This document shows, in pieces, positions 29,537 to 38,436 of a stretch of DNA of 64,000 nucleotides (the first letter of the stretch is position 1; every line of letters begins with the position of its first letter). The stretch is from positions 1 through 64,000 of the forward strand of contig NZ_FMZJ01000002.1 of NCBI RefSeq assembly GCF_900101455.1, read 5' to 3'. Under the pieces are notes generated by a model that ran no database searches, was not told where the DNA came from, and worked only from the letters and a program-made list of their open reading frames with translations. Source of the DNA: Sphingomonas sp. YR710. Its GTDB lineage: Bacteria; Pseudomonadota; Alphaproteobacteria; Sphingomonadales; Sphingomonadaceae. A program made the position numbers and the translations under genes.

Positions 29537-30097
29537 TTACTGCGCCGGCCCTTTGGGCAGGAACCAGCGGCAAACCACCAGACCGGCCACCGCGAGACCG
29601 ATGAAATCCCCCAGGAACAGATAGATGAAATAGCCCCAGCCATAATGGTTGAACACGGGCTGGCCGAGATCGAGATAGAAGGTCGCCGCCAGCGCGAAAA
29701 GGATCGCCACCTTTGCCCGGCTCGCGAAGTCCGTCACCCTGCCGGCAATCACGCCCATCGCCACCGCGACCGCCAGCCCGGTGAGCAGCGCCATGCCGAG
29801 CCCCACCAGCAGCGATGCCGAATCCATCACCGGGAAGCCGGCGGTGTTGAAATGCACGGTCGCGATCGGCCCCTTGCCGAACAAGACGGTTCCCTGACCC
29901 GTCCCAGGCGACGGGATCAGGTAGGTACCGGTGCCCGACAATGTGAGGTTTTGCGCCAACGCCGCCTGCACCGCCGCCGCCTGGCTATCGTCGATCGACT
30001 TGAACGCCAGCGCGCTCAGCGGCGTACCCCAGAAGACGAAGCCCACGAAATACATCGCGAAACCGCCCAGCAGTCCGCCCAACAGAGTCTTCGCCAT
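29537..30097 (-). CDS. Conserved membrane protein of unknown function
   Basis: The 186-residue protein has an N-terminal membrane segment (about 4-25). A periplasm-like middle region (about 35-90, GTYLIPSPGTGQGTVLFGKG) follows, then three further membrane segments (about 94-118, 128-145, 152-178). GGGAG lies seven bases before the ATG. I do not recognise the family beyond a resemblance to small uncharacterised alphaproteobacterial membrane proteins. It lies downstream of gmk on the same strand. Confidence 0.7.
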   Translation of the reverse strand: MAKTLLGGLLGGFAMYFVGFVFWGTPLSALAFKSIDDSQAAAVQAALAQNLTLSGTGTYLIPSPGTGQGTVLFGKGPIATVHFNTAGFPVMDSASLLVGLGMALLTGLAVAVAMGVIAGRVTDFASRAKVAILFALAATFYLDLGQPVFNHYGWGYFIYLFLGDFIGLAVAGLVVCRWFLPKGPAQ

Positions 30098-30172
30098 CCC
30101 GGCTCTCCCGTTTCTCGCAACCCCGCGAGACGAGGCTAGACCCGTAAGCCGGAAACGAACAGCCGCAATCGA

Positions 30173-30811
30173 TCAGCCCTGCGGCATCAACTTGCGGACG
30201 AAACCGATCAACCCGGTCTGCCGACTGCGCTTCAAACGCTCGGCATCGAGGATCTGGCGAACCTCTTCGAAACAGGCATCGACATCGTCGTTGACGAGCA
30301 CATAATCATAGCCATCCCAGTGACTGATCTCGGCCGCGGCCCGATCCATCCGGCCCTGTATCACTTCGTGGCTATCGGTTCCCCGCGCGCGCAACCGGCG
30401 ATCCAGTTCCTCAAGCGATGGCGGCAGGATGAAGACGCGCACGACATCGCCGCCCCAATTCTGATAGAGTTGCTGGGCGCCCTGCCAGTCGATGTCGAAC
30501 AGCACGTCGAGGCCGGAATTGAGCATCTTCTCGACGGGACCGCGCGGCGAACCATAACGGTGGCCGAACACATGCGCCCATTCGAGGAAATCGCCCGCCG
30601 CCACCATGGCGCGGAAACGCTCGAGATCGACGAAGTGATAGTCCTTGCCATCGACCTCGCCGGGGCGAATCGGCCGGGTGGTCGCGGACACCGACATGCG
30701 GATCTGGTCGTCGCTGGCCAATAATCGCCTGGCGATGGTGGACTTCCCCGCACCGGAGGGAGACGAAAGCACGAACAGAACGCCGCGACGCTTCAAAATC
30801 TTGTGAGCCAT
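30173..30811 (-). CDS. gmk: Guanylate kinase
   Basis: The 212-residue enzyme phosphorylates GMP to GDP. The P-loop is LSSPSGAGKSTIAR, the GMP site shows SATTRPIRPGEVDGKDYHFV, and the lid region has RLRARGTDS. The frame is open to 31000, but ATG 30811 (MAHKILKRRG) gives the family's normal length. It overlaps the opposite-strand region upstream of the DUF1697 gene, so the two promoters must lie within about 110 bases. Confidence 0.95.
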   Translation of the reverse strand: MAHKILKRRGVLFVLSSPSGAGKSTIARRLLASDDQIRMSVSATTRPIRPGEVDGKDYHFVDLERFRAMVAAGDFLEWAHVFGHRYGSPRGPVEKMLNSGLDVLFDIDWQGAQQLYQNWGGDVVRVFILPPSLEELDRRLRARGTDSHEVIQGRMDRAAAEISHWDGYDYVLVNDDVDACFEEVRQILDAERLKRSRQTGLIGFVRKLMPQG

Positions 30812-30923
30812 GGCGGCTATTGCGCCGGGGACGGGCTTTGCGTCAATCTCCCACATGCCCCGGTGCCGTCGCGCCGAAACGCAACATCCGCTCGCTACTG
30901 TTCGAGACGATTGGAGAGTTCTG

Positions 30924-31463
30924 GTGGAAAAGACGATCGTCCTGCTGCGCGGAATCAATGTCGGCGGCAAACGCAAGCTGGCGATGGCGGAGTTGCGCAA
31001 GGCGGCGATATCGGCCGGAATCGCCGACTTCCAGACCTACATCCAGAGCGGCAACCTGCTATTTTCGGCGGCCAGCGCCGCCGACGCCGAAACGAAGATC
31101 GAGGCGCTGGCGAAGGCGGATTTCGATATGGCGATCGAAGCCATTGCCCGGACAGCACGCCAGTGGAGCGCTTATGCATCCGGATCGCCCTTTCCGGACG
31201 CCGAGAAGGATCGCCCGAATCTGCTTCACCTCGGCATTTCGAAGCAAAGGCCCGCCGACGATATCGCCGAAAAGCTGCGCGAACGCGCAAAACATGGCGA
31301 GCAGATCATCGTTATCGGCGATGCGATCTGGATCGACTTCGTGAACGGGGTCGCCGATTCGAAGCTATCGCCGGCGGCGCTCGACAAGGCGGCGGGATCG
31401 ACCGTCACGATGCGCAACTGGCGCACCGTCTGCAAATTGGCCGAGATGCTCGCCGAAGGTTAG
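30924..31463 (+). CDS. DUF1697 family protein
   Basis: The 179-residue protein matches DUF1697: TIVLLRGINVGGKRKLAMAEL at the N-terminus (quoted for recognition), YIQSGNLLFSA and TMRNWRTVCKLAEM at the C-terminus. I choose GTG 30924 because GGAG stands eight bases before it and it starts the conserved domain; the frame is open back to 30810. Function is unknown. It converges with purK. Confidence 0.85.
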   Translation: MEKTIVLLRGINVGGKRKLAMAELRKAAISAGIADFQTYIQSGNLLFSAASAADAETKIEALAKADFDMAIEAIARTARQWSAYASGSPFPDAEKDRPNLLHLGISKQRPADDIAEKLRERAKHGEQIIVIGDAIWIDFVNGVADSKLSPAALDKAAGSTVTMRNWRTVCKLAEMLAEG

Positions 31464-31471
31464 CGCGCGGA

Positions 31472-32575
31472 TCAATCGAAGAACAGCCGCGTCACATGGC
31501 CCATCTTGCGGCCCGGCCGCGCCTGCCCTTTTCCGTAAAGGTGGAGGTGCGCATTCGGATCCGAGAGGATCATCGCCCAGTCATCGGCCTGTTCGCCGAT
31601 CAGGTTTCGCATCTCGACGCGCGGCGCCGCCAGTGCGGTGCTGCCGAGCGGCAGGCCGGCAATCGCGCGGATATGGTTTTCGAACTGCGAGATCACCGCG
31701 CCCTCGATCGTCCAATGACCGCTATTGTGGACGCGCGGCGCCATTTCGTTGAATACCGGGCCATCCGCGCTGTCGAAAAACTCGATCGCCAGCACGCCGA
31801 CATAATCGAGCGCATCGACGATCCTCAGCGCCAGATCGCCCGCTTCGCGCCGCGCGTCTTCGCAGACGCCTTCGGCCGGCGCCGTCGACAGGGCCAGAAT
31901 GCCATGATCGTGGACGTTGAGCACCGTATCCCACAACCGGTGGCTGCCATCCGGGCCGCGCACGACCAACAGGGAGAATTCGTGCTCGAAGCCCACGAAC
32001 CCCTCAAGCACCGCCGGGCTCCCGCCGATCGCGGCCCACGCCGCATCGGCATCGGCAACCGTTTTCAGCCGCGCCTGTCCCTTGCCGTCATAGCCGAAGC
32101 GGCGCGTCTTGAGGATCGCCGGTGCGCCGATCTCGGCCAGCGCCGCATCCAGCTCGGCACGGTCCGATACCGCACGCCATGGCGCCGGACGACCGCCGAG
32201 ATCCTCGACGAACTGCTTTTCGAGGGCACGGTCCTGCGCGATCGCCAGCGCCCGGCAGTTGGGCAGCACCGGCACGCTCAAGGTCACCAGCGGCTCGACC
32301 GGCACATTTTCGAACTCATAGGTGAGCACGTCGACCGTCTCGGCAAAAACGGACAGCGCCACGGCATCGGCATAAGCGCCCTGCACCCAGCGCGAGCAGA
32401 CATCTGCCGCCGGGCCGCTCGGCTCCGGCGCATAGACCGCGCAGCGATAGCCGAGATTGGCCGCCGCCATTGCCAGCATCCGGCCGAGCTGCCCCCCGCC
32501 AATAATGCCGATCGTGCTTCCTGGCGGCAGCGGCGGCACCGGACCTCGATCAGTCAAAGGGTTCGACTGCGACAT
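31472..32575 (-). CDS. purK: 5-(carboxyamino)imidazole ribonucleotide synthase
   Basis: The 367-residue ATP-grasp enzyme of purine synthesis carboxylates AIR using bicarbonate. [17 protein letters not shown] is the N-terminal fold, [12 protein letters not shown] binds ATP, and [17 protein letters not shown] is the family signature. ATG 32575 lies inside the end of purE (26-base overlap), so the pair is coupled. The purE-purK order is the common one. Confidence 0.95.
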   Translation of the reverse strand: MSQSNPLTDRGPVPPLPPGSTIGIIGGGQLGRMLAMAAANLGYRCAVYAPEPSGPAADVCSRWVQGAYADAVALSVFAETVDVLTYEFENVPVEPLVTLSVPVLPNCRALAIAQDRALEKQFVEDLGGRPAPWRAVSDRAELDAALAEIGAPAILKTRRFGYDGKGQARLKTVADADAAWAAIGGSPAVLEGFVGFEHEFSLLVVRGPDGSHRLWDTVLNVHDHGILALSTAPAEGVCEDARREAGDLALRIVDALDYVGVLAIEFFDSADGPVFNEMAPRVHNSGHWTIEGAVISQFENHIRAIAGLPLGSTALAAPRVEMRNLIGEQADDWAMILSDPNAHLHLYGKGQARPGRKMGHVTRLFFD

Positions 32576-33038
32576 CGGCGGTCTGCTGCGCGCGCCAGGC
32601 ATCGAGCCGTGCAGCGAGCGCGGGATCGTTATTGGCCAGCATCGCCGCCGCCAGCAGTGCCGCGTTGATCGCGCCGGGCTTGCCGATCGCAAGCGTGCCG
32701 ACCGGGATGCCGCCGGGCATCTGGACGATCGACAACAGGCTATCCATGCCCTTGAGCGACTTGCTTTCGACCGGCACGCCGAGCACCGGCAACCGCGTCA
32801 TCGCGGCCGTCATGCCGGGCAGGTGCGCGGCACCGCCGGCGCCGGCGATGATCGCCTGCAGCCCGCGCCCGACCGCGCCCGTCGCATAATCATAGAGCCG
32901 TTGGGGTGTGCGATGCGCGGAGACCACGCGCGTCTCATGCGGCACTCCAAGCGCTTCGAGCGTTTCCGCAGCATGACGCATCGTTTCCCAATCGGAACGA
33001 CTCCCCATGATGATTCCGATCAGCGGCGCTTTGGCCAT
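32550..33038 (-). CDS. purE: N5-carboxyaminoimidazole ribonucleotide mutase
   Basis: The 162-residue enzyme moves the carboxyl group made by PurK to form [41 protein letters not shown] and [15 protein letters not shown] are all canonical. The ATG at 33038 is the start. The gene is 45 nt downstream of the gpmA stop codon region on the minus strand, with purK following it. Confidence 0.96.
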   Translation of the reverse strand: MAKAPLIGIIMGSRSDWETMRHAAETLEALGVPHETRVVSAHRTPQRLYDYATGAVGRGLQAIIAGAGGAAHLPGMTAAMTRLPVLGVPVESKSLKGMDSLLSIVQMPGGIPVGTLAIGKPGAINAALLAAAMLANNDPALAARLDAWRAQQTADVAVEPFD

Positions 33039-33083
33039 GTCTGTCGTATTCCCCTATCCTCAAAAGCCGATCATAGCGTCCGA

Positions 33084-33770
33084 TCAGCGTTCGGACAGAT
33101 AATAACGATCCTTAGCGCTCAGATCGTCGGCCAGTTCATAGACGATCGGCTGGCCGGTCGGAATTTCCAGTTCGGTGATCTCGTCATCGGGAATGTTCGA
33201 GAGATGCTTGACGAGCGCGCGCAACGAATTGCCATGCGCCGAGATCACCACCCTTTTGCCGGCCTTGAGGTCCGGCGCGATCCTGGTCTCCCAATAAGGC
33301 AGCACCCGCGCGATCGTGTCCTTCAGGCTCTCGGTGTTCGGAATCGGAATACCCGCATAACGGCGATCCTTGCCGAGATCGAACTCGCTGCCGGCCTCCA
33401 GCACCGGCGGCGGGATATCGAAGCTGCGACGCCAGATCTTGACCTGCGCATCGCCATGAATCGCGGCCGTCTGCGCCTTGTCGAGGCCGGTCAGCCCGCC
33501 ATAATGGCGCTCGTTGAGGCGCCAGTCCTTTTCCACCGGCAACCACAGCCGGCCCATCGCTTCGAGCGCGAGATTGAGCGTCTTGATCGCGCGCGTCTGG
33601 AAGCTCGTATAGCACTGATCGAAATCGAGGCCCTTGGCCTTCATCAGCTCGCCGGCGGCGATCGCCTCGGCAATGCCCTTCTCCGTCAGGTTGACATCCC
33701 ACCAGCCGGTGAAGCGATTTTCCAGATTCCATGCAGATTGACCGTGGCGGATCAGAACGAGCGTCGGCAT
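33084..33770 (-). CDS. gpmA: 2,3-bisphosphoglycerate-dependent phosphoglycerate mutase
   Basis: The 228-residue glycolytic enzyme interconverts 3- and 2-phosphoglycerate. The catalytic histidine lies in [10 protein letters not shown] directly after the start; [16 protein letters not shown] and [15 protein letters not shown] are the other family motifs. ATG 33770 is chosen over the open frame to 33836 because [10 protein letters not shown] is the normal N-terminus. It lies upstream of purE and is divergent from the dienelactone hydrolase gene. Confidence 0.95.
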   Translation of the reverse strand: MPTLVLIRHGQSAWNLENRFTGWWDVNLTEKGIAEAIAAGELMKAKGLDFDQCYTSFQTRAIKTLNLALEAMGRLWLPVEKDWRLNERHYGGLTGLDKAQTAAIHGDAQVKIWRRSFDIPPPVLEAGSEFDLGKDRRYAGIPIPNTESLKDTIARVLPYWETRIAPDLKAGKRVVISAHGNSLRALVKHLSNIPDDEITELEIPTGQPIVYELADDLSAKDRYYLSER

Positions 33771-33883
33771 CAAAGTCTCCGTCGGGAAAGTTGCGCCCTC
33801 ATATCGTCCTGTCGCCACAGCGCAACTTGCGAGCACGAAAAGCGCCGTGCAAAGAGCGACAAAAGCAGCATGGGAGCATGAAC

Positions 33884-34594
33884 ATGGCCATTGAAACCCG
33901 CGTGATCGAATATGATGCCCCCGGGGGCACCTTTGAAGGCGTGATCGCGCTCGACACCGCCATCAGCGGCGCACGGCCCGGCATCCTGATCGCACCCAAC
34001 TTCATGGGGCAGGGCGATTTCGACGTCGAACGCGCGAAGCGCTTCGCCGCGATGGGCTATGTCGGCTTCGCGATCGACATGTATGGCAAGGGTCGACGCG
34101 CGACCGACGCCGATTCCGCGATGGCGCTGATGAACGAAACCACCGCCGACCGCAGCGTGCTGCAGGCCCGAATTGGCGCGGCGCTGACGCTGCTCAAGGC
34201 ACAAGGTGAGGTCGATTCGTCGAAGACCGGCGCCATCGGCTTTTGCTTCGGCGGAAAATGCGTCCTCGATCTCGCCCGCTCGGGCGTCGAGGTTGGCGGT
34301 GTCGTCAGCTTCCACGGCATTTACGATGCCCCGCCCTTTCCCAACGCGCCGATGAAAGCCAGGGTGCTCGTCTGCCATGGCTGGGACGATCCGCTCTGCC
34401 CGCCCGAAGCAATGGTGGGGCTGGCAAGAGAACTGACCACGGCCGGCGTCGACTGGCAGATCCACGCTTACGGCCATACCGGGCACGCCTTTACCGCCCC
34501 TGGCGCCAACATGCCGGGCATGATGTACAGCGCAGCGGCCGACAGCCGCTCGTGGAAGGCTATGACCGACTTCTTTGCCGAGATTTTCGGGTAA
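33884..34594 (+). CDS. Dienelactone hydrolase family protein
   Basis: The roughly 236-residue alpha/beta hydrolase has its nucleophile in GFCFGGKC, an Asp in [11 protein letters not shown], and a catalytic His in [16 protein letters not shown] 33884 has GGGAG eight bases upstream; ATG 33878 is two codons earlier and less well placed. The family includes dienelactone hydrolases of aromatic catabolism, but many members act on other esters. No aromatic-degradation genes are adjacent. Confidence 0.87.
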   Translation: MAIETRVIEYDAPGGTFEGVIALDTAISGARPGILIAPNFMGQGDFDVERAKRFAAMGYVGFAIDMYGKGRRATDADSAMALMNETTADRSVLQARIGAALTLLKAQGEVDSSKTGAIGFCFGGKCVLDLARSGVEVGGVVSFHGIYDAPPFPNAPMKARVLVCHGWDDPLCPPEAMVGLARELTTAGVDWQIHAYGHTGHAFTAPGANMPGMMYSAAADSRSWKAMTDFFAEIFG

Positions 34595-34607
34595 TTTCTG
34601 AACTGCT

Positions 34608-34681
34608 CCCCGGATTGCCGGGGAAAGGACGAATATTCGCTTCTTGGGGCCGTCGGCATGATCGATCGTGCCAACGGCCCC
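34608..34681. terminator. Two hairpins between convergent genes
   Basis: The first is CCCCGG (34608-34613) pairing with CCGGGG (34618-34623). The second is stronger: GGGGCCGT (34646-34653) with ACGGCCCC (34674-34681), extended by GGCA/TGCC. They fill the gap between the convergent hydrolase and PHA depolymerase genes. Neither has a clear U-tract, so termination is plausible but not canonical. Confidence 0.42.
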
Positions 34682-34699
34682 CGACGGCGGCAGGACCGC

Positions 34700-35917
34700 T
34701 CAGCTCGCGCCCAGCACGAAATTGCGCACCTGCGGATACACCTGATTCTCCCACCGGCTTCCCGAAAATACGCCATAATGGCCGACACCGGCCTGAAGAT
34801 AATGGCGCTTCATATGCGGGCGCAGGCTGCTGCAGAGATCATGCGCGGCCGAGGTTTGCCCGACCGCACAGATATCGTCGCGCTCGCCCTCGATCGTCAG
34901 CAGCGCCGTCCGCCGGATTTTCGAACAATCGACACGGCGCCCGCGATAGTCGAGCTTGCCCTTTGCCAGCAGCGCACGCTGGAATACCCGATCGATCGTC
35001 TCGAGATAGAAATCCGCGGTCATGTCGAGCACCGCGAAATATTCCTCGTAAAATTCGCGGATCGTGGCGGCCTGTTCAAGCTCACCATCGGCGAGATGCT
35101 GATAGAGCGCGCGATGCTGTTGACTGTGCCGCGACATATTCATCGATACAAACGCCGTCAGCTGCAGGAACCCCGGATAAACGCGCCGGCCCGCCCCCGG
35201 GTAACGCCAGGGCACGGTGGAAATCAGGTTCGATTCGAACCATTCAAAATCGTGCGAATTGGCCAGTTCGTTCACCCCGGTCGGATTGGCGTCGACGTCG
35301 ACAGGCCCCCCCATCAGCGTCAGACTTCGCGGCGTGGCAGGATTGCCGTCCTCGGACATCAACGCAGTCGCTGCCAGCGCCTGAACGCAAGGCTGACACA
35401 CCGCCAACAGATGCACCGGCGGCCCGAGTTCCTCAAGGAAAGCGATGACATGGTCGACATAGTCGTCGAAACCGAACACGCCGGCCGACAGCGGCACGTC
35501 ACGCGCATTCTTCCAGTCGGTGATATAGACGTCATGATCGCGCAGCAGCGTCGCAACGGTGTTGCGGAGCAGCGTCGCGAAATGGCCGGACAACGGTGCG
35601 ACCACCAGGATCTTCGGTTGGATCGCCCCACCTTCGGGCTTGGCAAAGCGCAACAGGTCCGCGAAGGGCGTCGACCGAATCACCTCTTCGTGGACATCGA
35701 CTTCCATGTTTCCCGAAATCACGCTTTTGATGGCGAAGTCGGTCCGAACATGGGTGACTTTGGTATTGGCCGTCATATCCAGCGCCGCGAAAACGCTGCG
35801 CATCAAGGGGTCTTCGGCATAGTCGCCCAGACTGTCGCGGAGCTTGAGACCCGCCGCCGCGAACCAGCGCAGCGGCTCCAGCATGTCGTTAAACCCCTGG
35901 TACATCTTATAAAGCAT
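34700..35917 (-). CDS. phaZ: Intracellular polyhydroxyalkanoate depolymerase
   Basis: The roughly 405-residue alpha/beta hydrolase degrades intracellular PHA granules. The nucleophile is a cysteine in LLAVCQPCVQALA, as in the Ralstonia PhaZ1 type, where serine is replaced. FPGFLQLTAF-type and HYGVFSGSRWENQVYP segments are diagnostic, the latter providing the catalytic His. The start MLYKMYQGFND (ATG 35917) fits the family; ATG 35929 is also possible. The upstream gap contains TGC-rich inverted repeats. Confidence 0.9.
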   Translation of the reverse strand: MLYKMYQGFNDMLEPLRWFAAAGLKLRDSLGDYAEDPLMRSVFAALDMTANTKVTHVRTDFAIKSVISGNMEVDVHEEVIRSTPFADLLRFAKPEGGAIQPKILVVAPLSGHFATLLRNTVATLLRDHDVYITDWKNARDVPLSAGVFGFDDYVDHVIAFLEELGPPVHLLAVCQPCVQALAATALMSEDGNPATPRSLTLMGGPVDVDANPTGVNELANSHDFEWFESNLISTVPWRYPGAGRRVYPGFLQLTAFVSMNMSRHSQQHRALYQHLADGELEQAATIREFYEEYFAVLDMTADFYLETIDRVFQRALLAKGKLDYRGRRVDCSKIRRTALLTIEGERDDICAVGQTSAAHDLCSSLRPHMKRHYLQAGVGHYGVFSGSRWENQVYPQVRNFVLGAS

Positions 35918-35981
35918 CAAGCAGCCCATTTCCCCAGAGAGGACGGCTGCCGCAACGATGCTCCGTCTCTCAAGATCATTT

Positions 35982-36001
35982 AGTGCATTTTATATTGCAC
36001 T
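35982..36001. promoter_or_regulatory. Inverted repeat AGTGCA / TGCACT in the phaZ-GST intergenic region
   Basis: A perfect 6-bp inverted repeat is separated by 8 AT-rich bases, 65-84 bases upstream of the phaZ ATG. The AT spacer could contain a -10 element. The site is TGC-rich, as are the surrounding bases, which fits the type of sequence bound by the PHA regulator PhaR in Paracoccus; this is an inference. Confidence 0.4.
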
Positions 36002-36029
36002 GCGCCATAAATTTTGCGGTTTGCCAAGA

Positions 36030-36046
36030 ATGATGCAATGCATCAT
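36030..36046. promoter_or_regulatory. Inverted repeat ATGATGCA-A-TGCATCAT
   Basis: A perfect 8-bp inverted repeat around a single central A, 22-38 bases upstream of the GST start at 36068 and 113-129 bases upstream of the phaZ start. It has the size and symmetry of an operator for a dimeric regulator. It is also TGC-rich like the neighbouring repeat. Confidence 0.45.
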
Positions 36047-36067
36047 CCGACGCAGGGGAGGCGAAGC

Positions 36068-36724
36068 ATGTCGAAGCCCATATTGACGATTTCCAGCAAG
36101 AATTATTCCTCCTGGTCATTGCGCGGCTGGCTGCTGTGCAAGTTGGCTGGACTCGACGTCGTCGAAGAACGTGTGGGGATCGACGATCCCGGCCAACGCG
36201 CCGAACTGCTGTTGCTCTCGCCCTCGGTGCTGGTGCCGCGGCTGACGCATGAGGGCGCCAGCATCTGGGACACGCTCGCCATCGCCGAATATCTGAACGA
36301 GACGTTCCCGGAAGCGATGCTCTATCCACAGGACAAGCTGCAGCGCGCCCATTGCCGATCGATCTCGGGGGAGATCCATTCGGGCTTCCAGAATCTGCGC
36401 TCCGCCCTGCCGATGAACCTCAAGGCGCGCAATGACAGCTTTCGGCTGTTCGCCGGCGCCAAGCCCGACATCGATCGGGTGCAGGCGATCTGGCACGAAT
36501 GCCTGAGCGCTTATGGCGGCCCTTGGCTGTTCGGATCGCGGCCAACCGTCGCCGATGCGATGTTCGCGCCTGTCGCGACGCGCTTCGTCACCTATGCGAT
36601 CCCGCTCAAGGCGGATTGCCGGGCCTATTGCACCACGATCATGAACTGGCCGCTGATGCAGGAATGGATCGCAGCCGCCATCGCCGAACCCGAAGAGATG
36701 GAAGAACTGGACGCGGAGTTCTGA
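36068..36724 (+). CDS. Glutathione S-transferase family protein
   Basis: The 218-residue protein has an N-terminal thioredoxin-like domain (ISSKNYSSWSLRGWLLCKLAG, quoted for recognition) with the serine-rich active region and LVPRLTHEGASIWDTLAIAEYL. A helical C-terminal domain has WLFGSRPTVADAMFAP. GGGGAGG stands six bases before ATG 36068. The substrate is unknown. Confidence 0.9.
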   Translation: MSKPILTISSKNYSSWSLRGWLLCKLAGLDVVEERVGIDDPGQRAELLLLSPSVLVPRLTHEGASIWDTLAIAEYLNETFPEAMLYPQDKLQRAHCRSISGEIHSGFQNLRSALPMNLKARNDSFRLFAGAKPDIDRVQAIWHECLSAYGGPWLFGSRPTVADAMFAPVATRFVTYAIPLKADCRAYCTTIMNWPLMQEWIAAAIAEPEEMEELDAEF

Positions 36725-36731
36725 TCGCGCG

Positions 36732-37742
36732 TCAGGCTTTCTCGCTCAGGTGGCGCTCCCACGCCAGCGCGTGCGCCACGATCAGGTCCAGATCCTCATA
36801 TTTCGGGCGCCACGGCGTTGTCGCCAGGATGCGGCGATTGTCGGCGATCAGGGCATCGGGATCGCCTGGCCGGCGCGGCTCCATCCGACGCACGATCGTC
36901 TGTCCCGAGACGCGATCGACCGAGTCTAGAACTTCGAGCACCGAAAAGCCCCGGCCATAACCGCAATTCATCACGTGGCTGGTCGCAGGGTCCGCGATCA
37001 GCGTATCGAGCGCGTGGAGATGGGCATCGGCAAGATCCGAAACATGGATATAATCGCGCACGCCGGTGCCATCCGGCGTCGCATAATCGGTGCCGAACAC
37101 GGCGACTTCCGGGCGCTTGCCGAGCGCGGCCTCTCCGGCCACCTTGATGAGATGGGTGGCCCCGGCAGTCGACTGGCCCGAACGCCCCTGGGGATCCGCA
37201 CCTGCGACGTTGAAATAGCGTAGCGCGCAATAATTGAGCGGATGCGCGAAGGCGACGTCCTTGAGCATTGCCTCGGTCATCAGCTTCGACATGCCGTAAG
37301 GGTTGATCGGGACGGTCGGCATATCTTCGCGCACGGGCGTCTCGTCCGGGATGCCATAGGTCGCCGCGGTCGACGAAAAGATGACGTGCTTCACGCCGCC
37401 CTGCACCGCCGAAGCGAGCAGCGATCGCGTCTTGGCCGTGTTGTTATGATAATATTTGAGCGGGTTGGTCACCGATTCGGGAACGACCACCGAACCGGCA
37501 AAATGCATGATCGCGCCGATACCTTCGTCCGCGATAATCGATGCGACCAGCGCCTCGTCGCAGATATCGCCTTCATAAAAGCGCGCAGCCGCCGGCACCG
37601 CCCAACGAAAGCCGGTCACGAGATTATCGATCACGGCAACGCGCCACCCCGCGTCGAGCAGGGCCAGCACGGCATGACTGCCGATATAGCCCGCGCCGCC
37701 CGTCACCAGAACCGAAAAGGGCTTGTCCATTGCAATCGCCAC
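36732..37742 (-). CDS. galE: UDP-glucose 4-epimerase
   Basis: The 336-residue NAD-dependent short-chain dehydrogenase converts UDP-glucose and UDP-galactose. VTGGAGYIGSHAVLAL binds NAD; the catalytic pair is the Ser-Thr-Ala segment FSSTAATYG and the tyrosine of NPYGMSK. RYFNVAGADPQGRSGQ is diagnostic. GTG 37742 is preceded by GGGGAAAG; ATG 37730 is the alternative. It could supply sugar nucleotides to the polysaccharide genes at the left, but it is far from them. Confidence 0.94.
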   Translation of the reverse strand: MAIAMDKPFSVLVTGGAGYIGSHAVLALLDAGWRVAVIDNLVTGFRWAVPAAARFYEGDICDEALVASIIADEGIGAIMHFAGSVVVPESVTNPLKYYHNNTAKTRSLLASAVQGGVKHVIFSSTAATYGIPDETPVREDMPTVPINPYGMSKLMTEAMLKDVAFAHPLNYCALRYFNVAGADPQGRSGQSTAGATHLIKVAGEAALGKRPEVAVFGTDYATPDGTGVRDYIHVSDLADAHLHALDTLIADPATSHVMNCGYGRGFSVLEVLDSVDRVSGQTIVRRMEPRRPGDPDALIADNRRILATTPWRPKYEDLDLIVAHALAWERHLSEKA

Positions 37743-37809
37743 GCGTTTCTTTCCCCGATATCCGCCATATTGCAGCGCAGAAGATGGTTAGACTCAAGGC
37801 GGCAAACGG

Positions 37810-38436
37810 TCAAACCCGATAGACCGGCACCAGTCCCGCCGCAAAGGCGATACGCACGCTCTCCGCAACGCTGCGCACTTCCAGCTTGTCCATCAGATTG
37901 GCGCGATAGATCTCGACGGTGCGGGGGCTGATATCCAGTTCATAGGCGATAATCTTATTAGCCTTGCCGTCGATCAAGCCCAGCAGCACATCGCGCTCGC
38001 GCGGCGTCAGCCGCTCGATCAGTTCGCGGGCTTCCTGCACGGCACCCGCCTGCCTCACGCGATCTTCGAGCCGGTCGAACGCAGCGCCGATCGCATCGAG
38101 CAACGCGCGATCGTCATAAGGCTTTTCGATAAAGTCCCCGGCTCCGGCCTTCATCGCCTCGACGGCCAGACTGATATCGCCCTGGCCCGTGAGCAACAAG
38201 GTTTCGAAGCGCTCGGTCACACTGGTCAATTTGCGCAGAACGTCAAGACCGTTGGCACCGGGCATGTTGATATCCAGCAGTACGCAGCCCGATTCGAGCT
38301 CGGCGGCGGCTTCCAGAAACGCGTCCCCGGATGCGAACGCGCTAACCCGAAAATCACCGGCGGCTTCCAGCAAAAGCTCGACCGACTGGCGCAAAGCATC
38401 GTCGTCATCGACGACATAGATGTGAGGCCTTAACAT
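37810..38436 (-). CDS. FixJ-like response regulator
   Basis: The 208-residue regulator has a receiver domain (DDDDALRQSVELLLEAAG near the start, phosphoacceptor in VLLDINMPGANG and KP in FIEKPYDD). A LuxR-type HTH (LTPRERDVLLGLIDGKANKIIAYELDISPRTVEIYRA, described only) completes it. Its ATG overlaps the kinase stop by seven bases, so it is the partner of the kinase at 38430-40913. Target genes are not shown by the sequence. Confidence 0.92.
   Translation of the reverse strand: MLRPHIYVVDDDDALRQSVELLLEAAGDFRVSAFASGDAFLEAAAELESGCVLLDINMPGANGLDVLRKLTSVTERFETLLLTGQGDISLAVEAMKAGAGDFIEKPYDDRALLDAIGAAFDRLEDRVRQAGAVQEARELIERLTPRERDVLLGLIDGKANKIIAYELDISPRTVEIYRANLMDKLEVRSVAESVRIAFAAGLVPVYRV

Noticed and set aside
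30803-32668. A 621-codon plus-strand frame across gmk, DUF1697 and purK
   Set aside because: It lies mostly antisense to purK and runs out of frame with the DUF1697 gene; all three overlapped genes are well supported.
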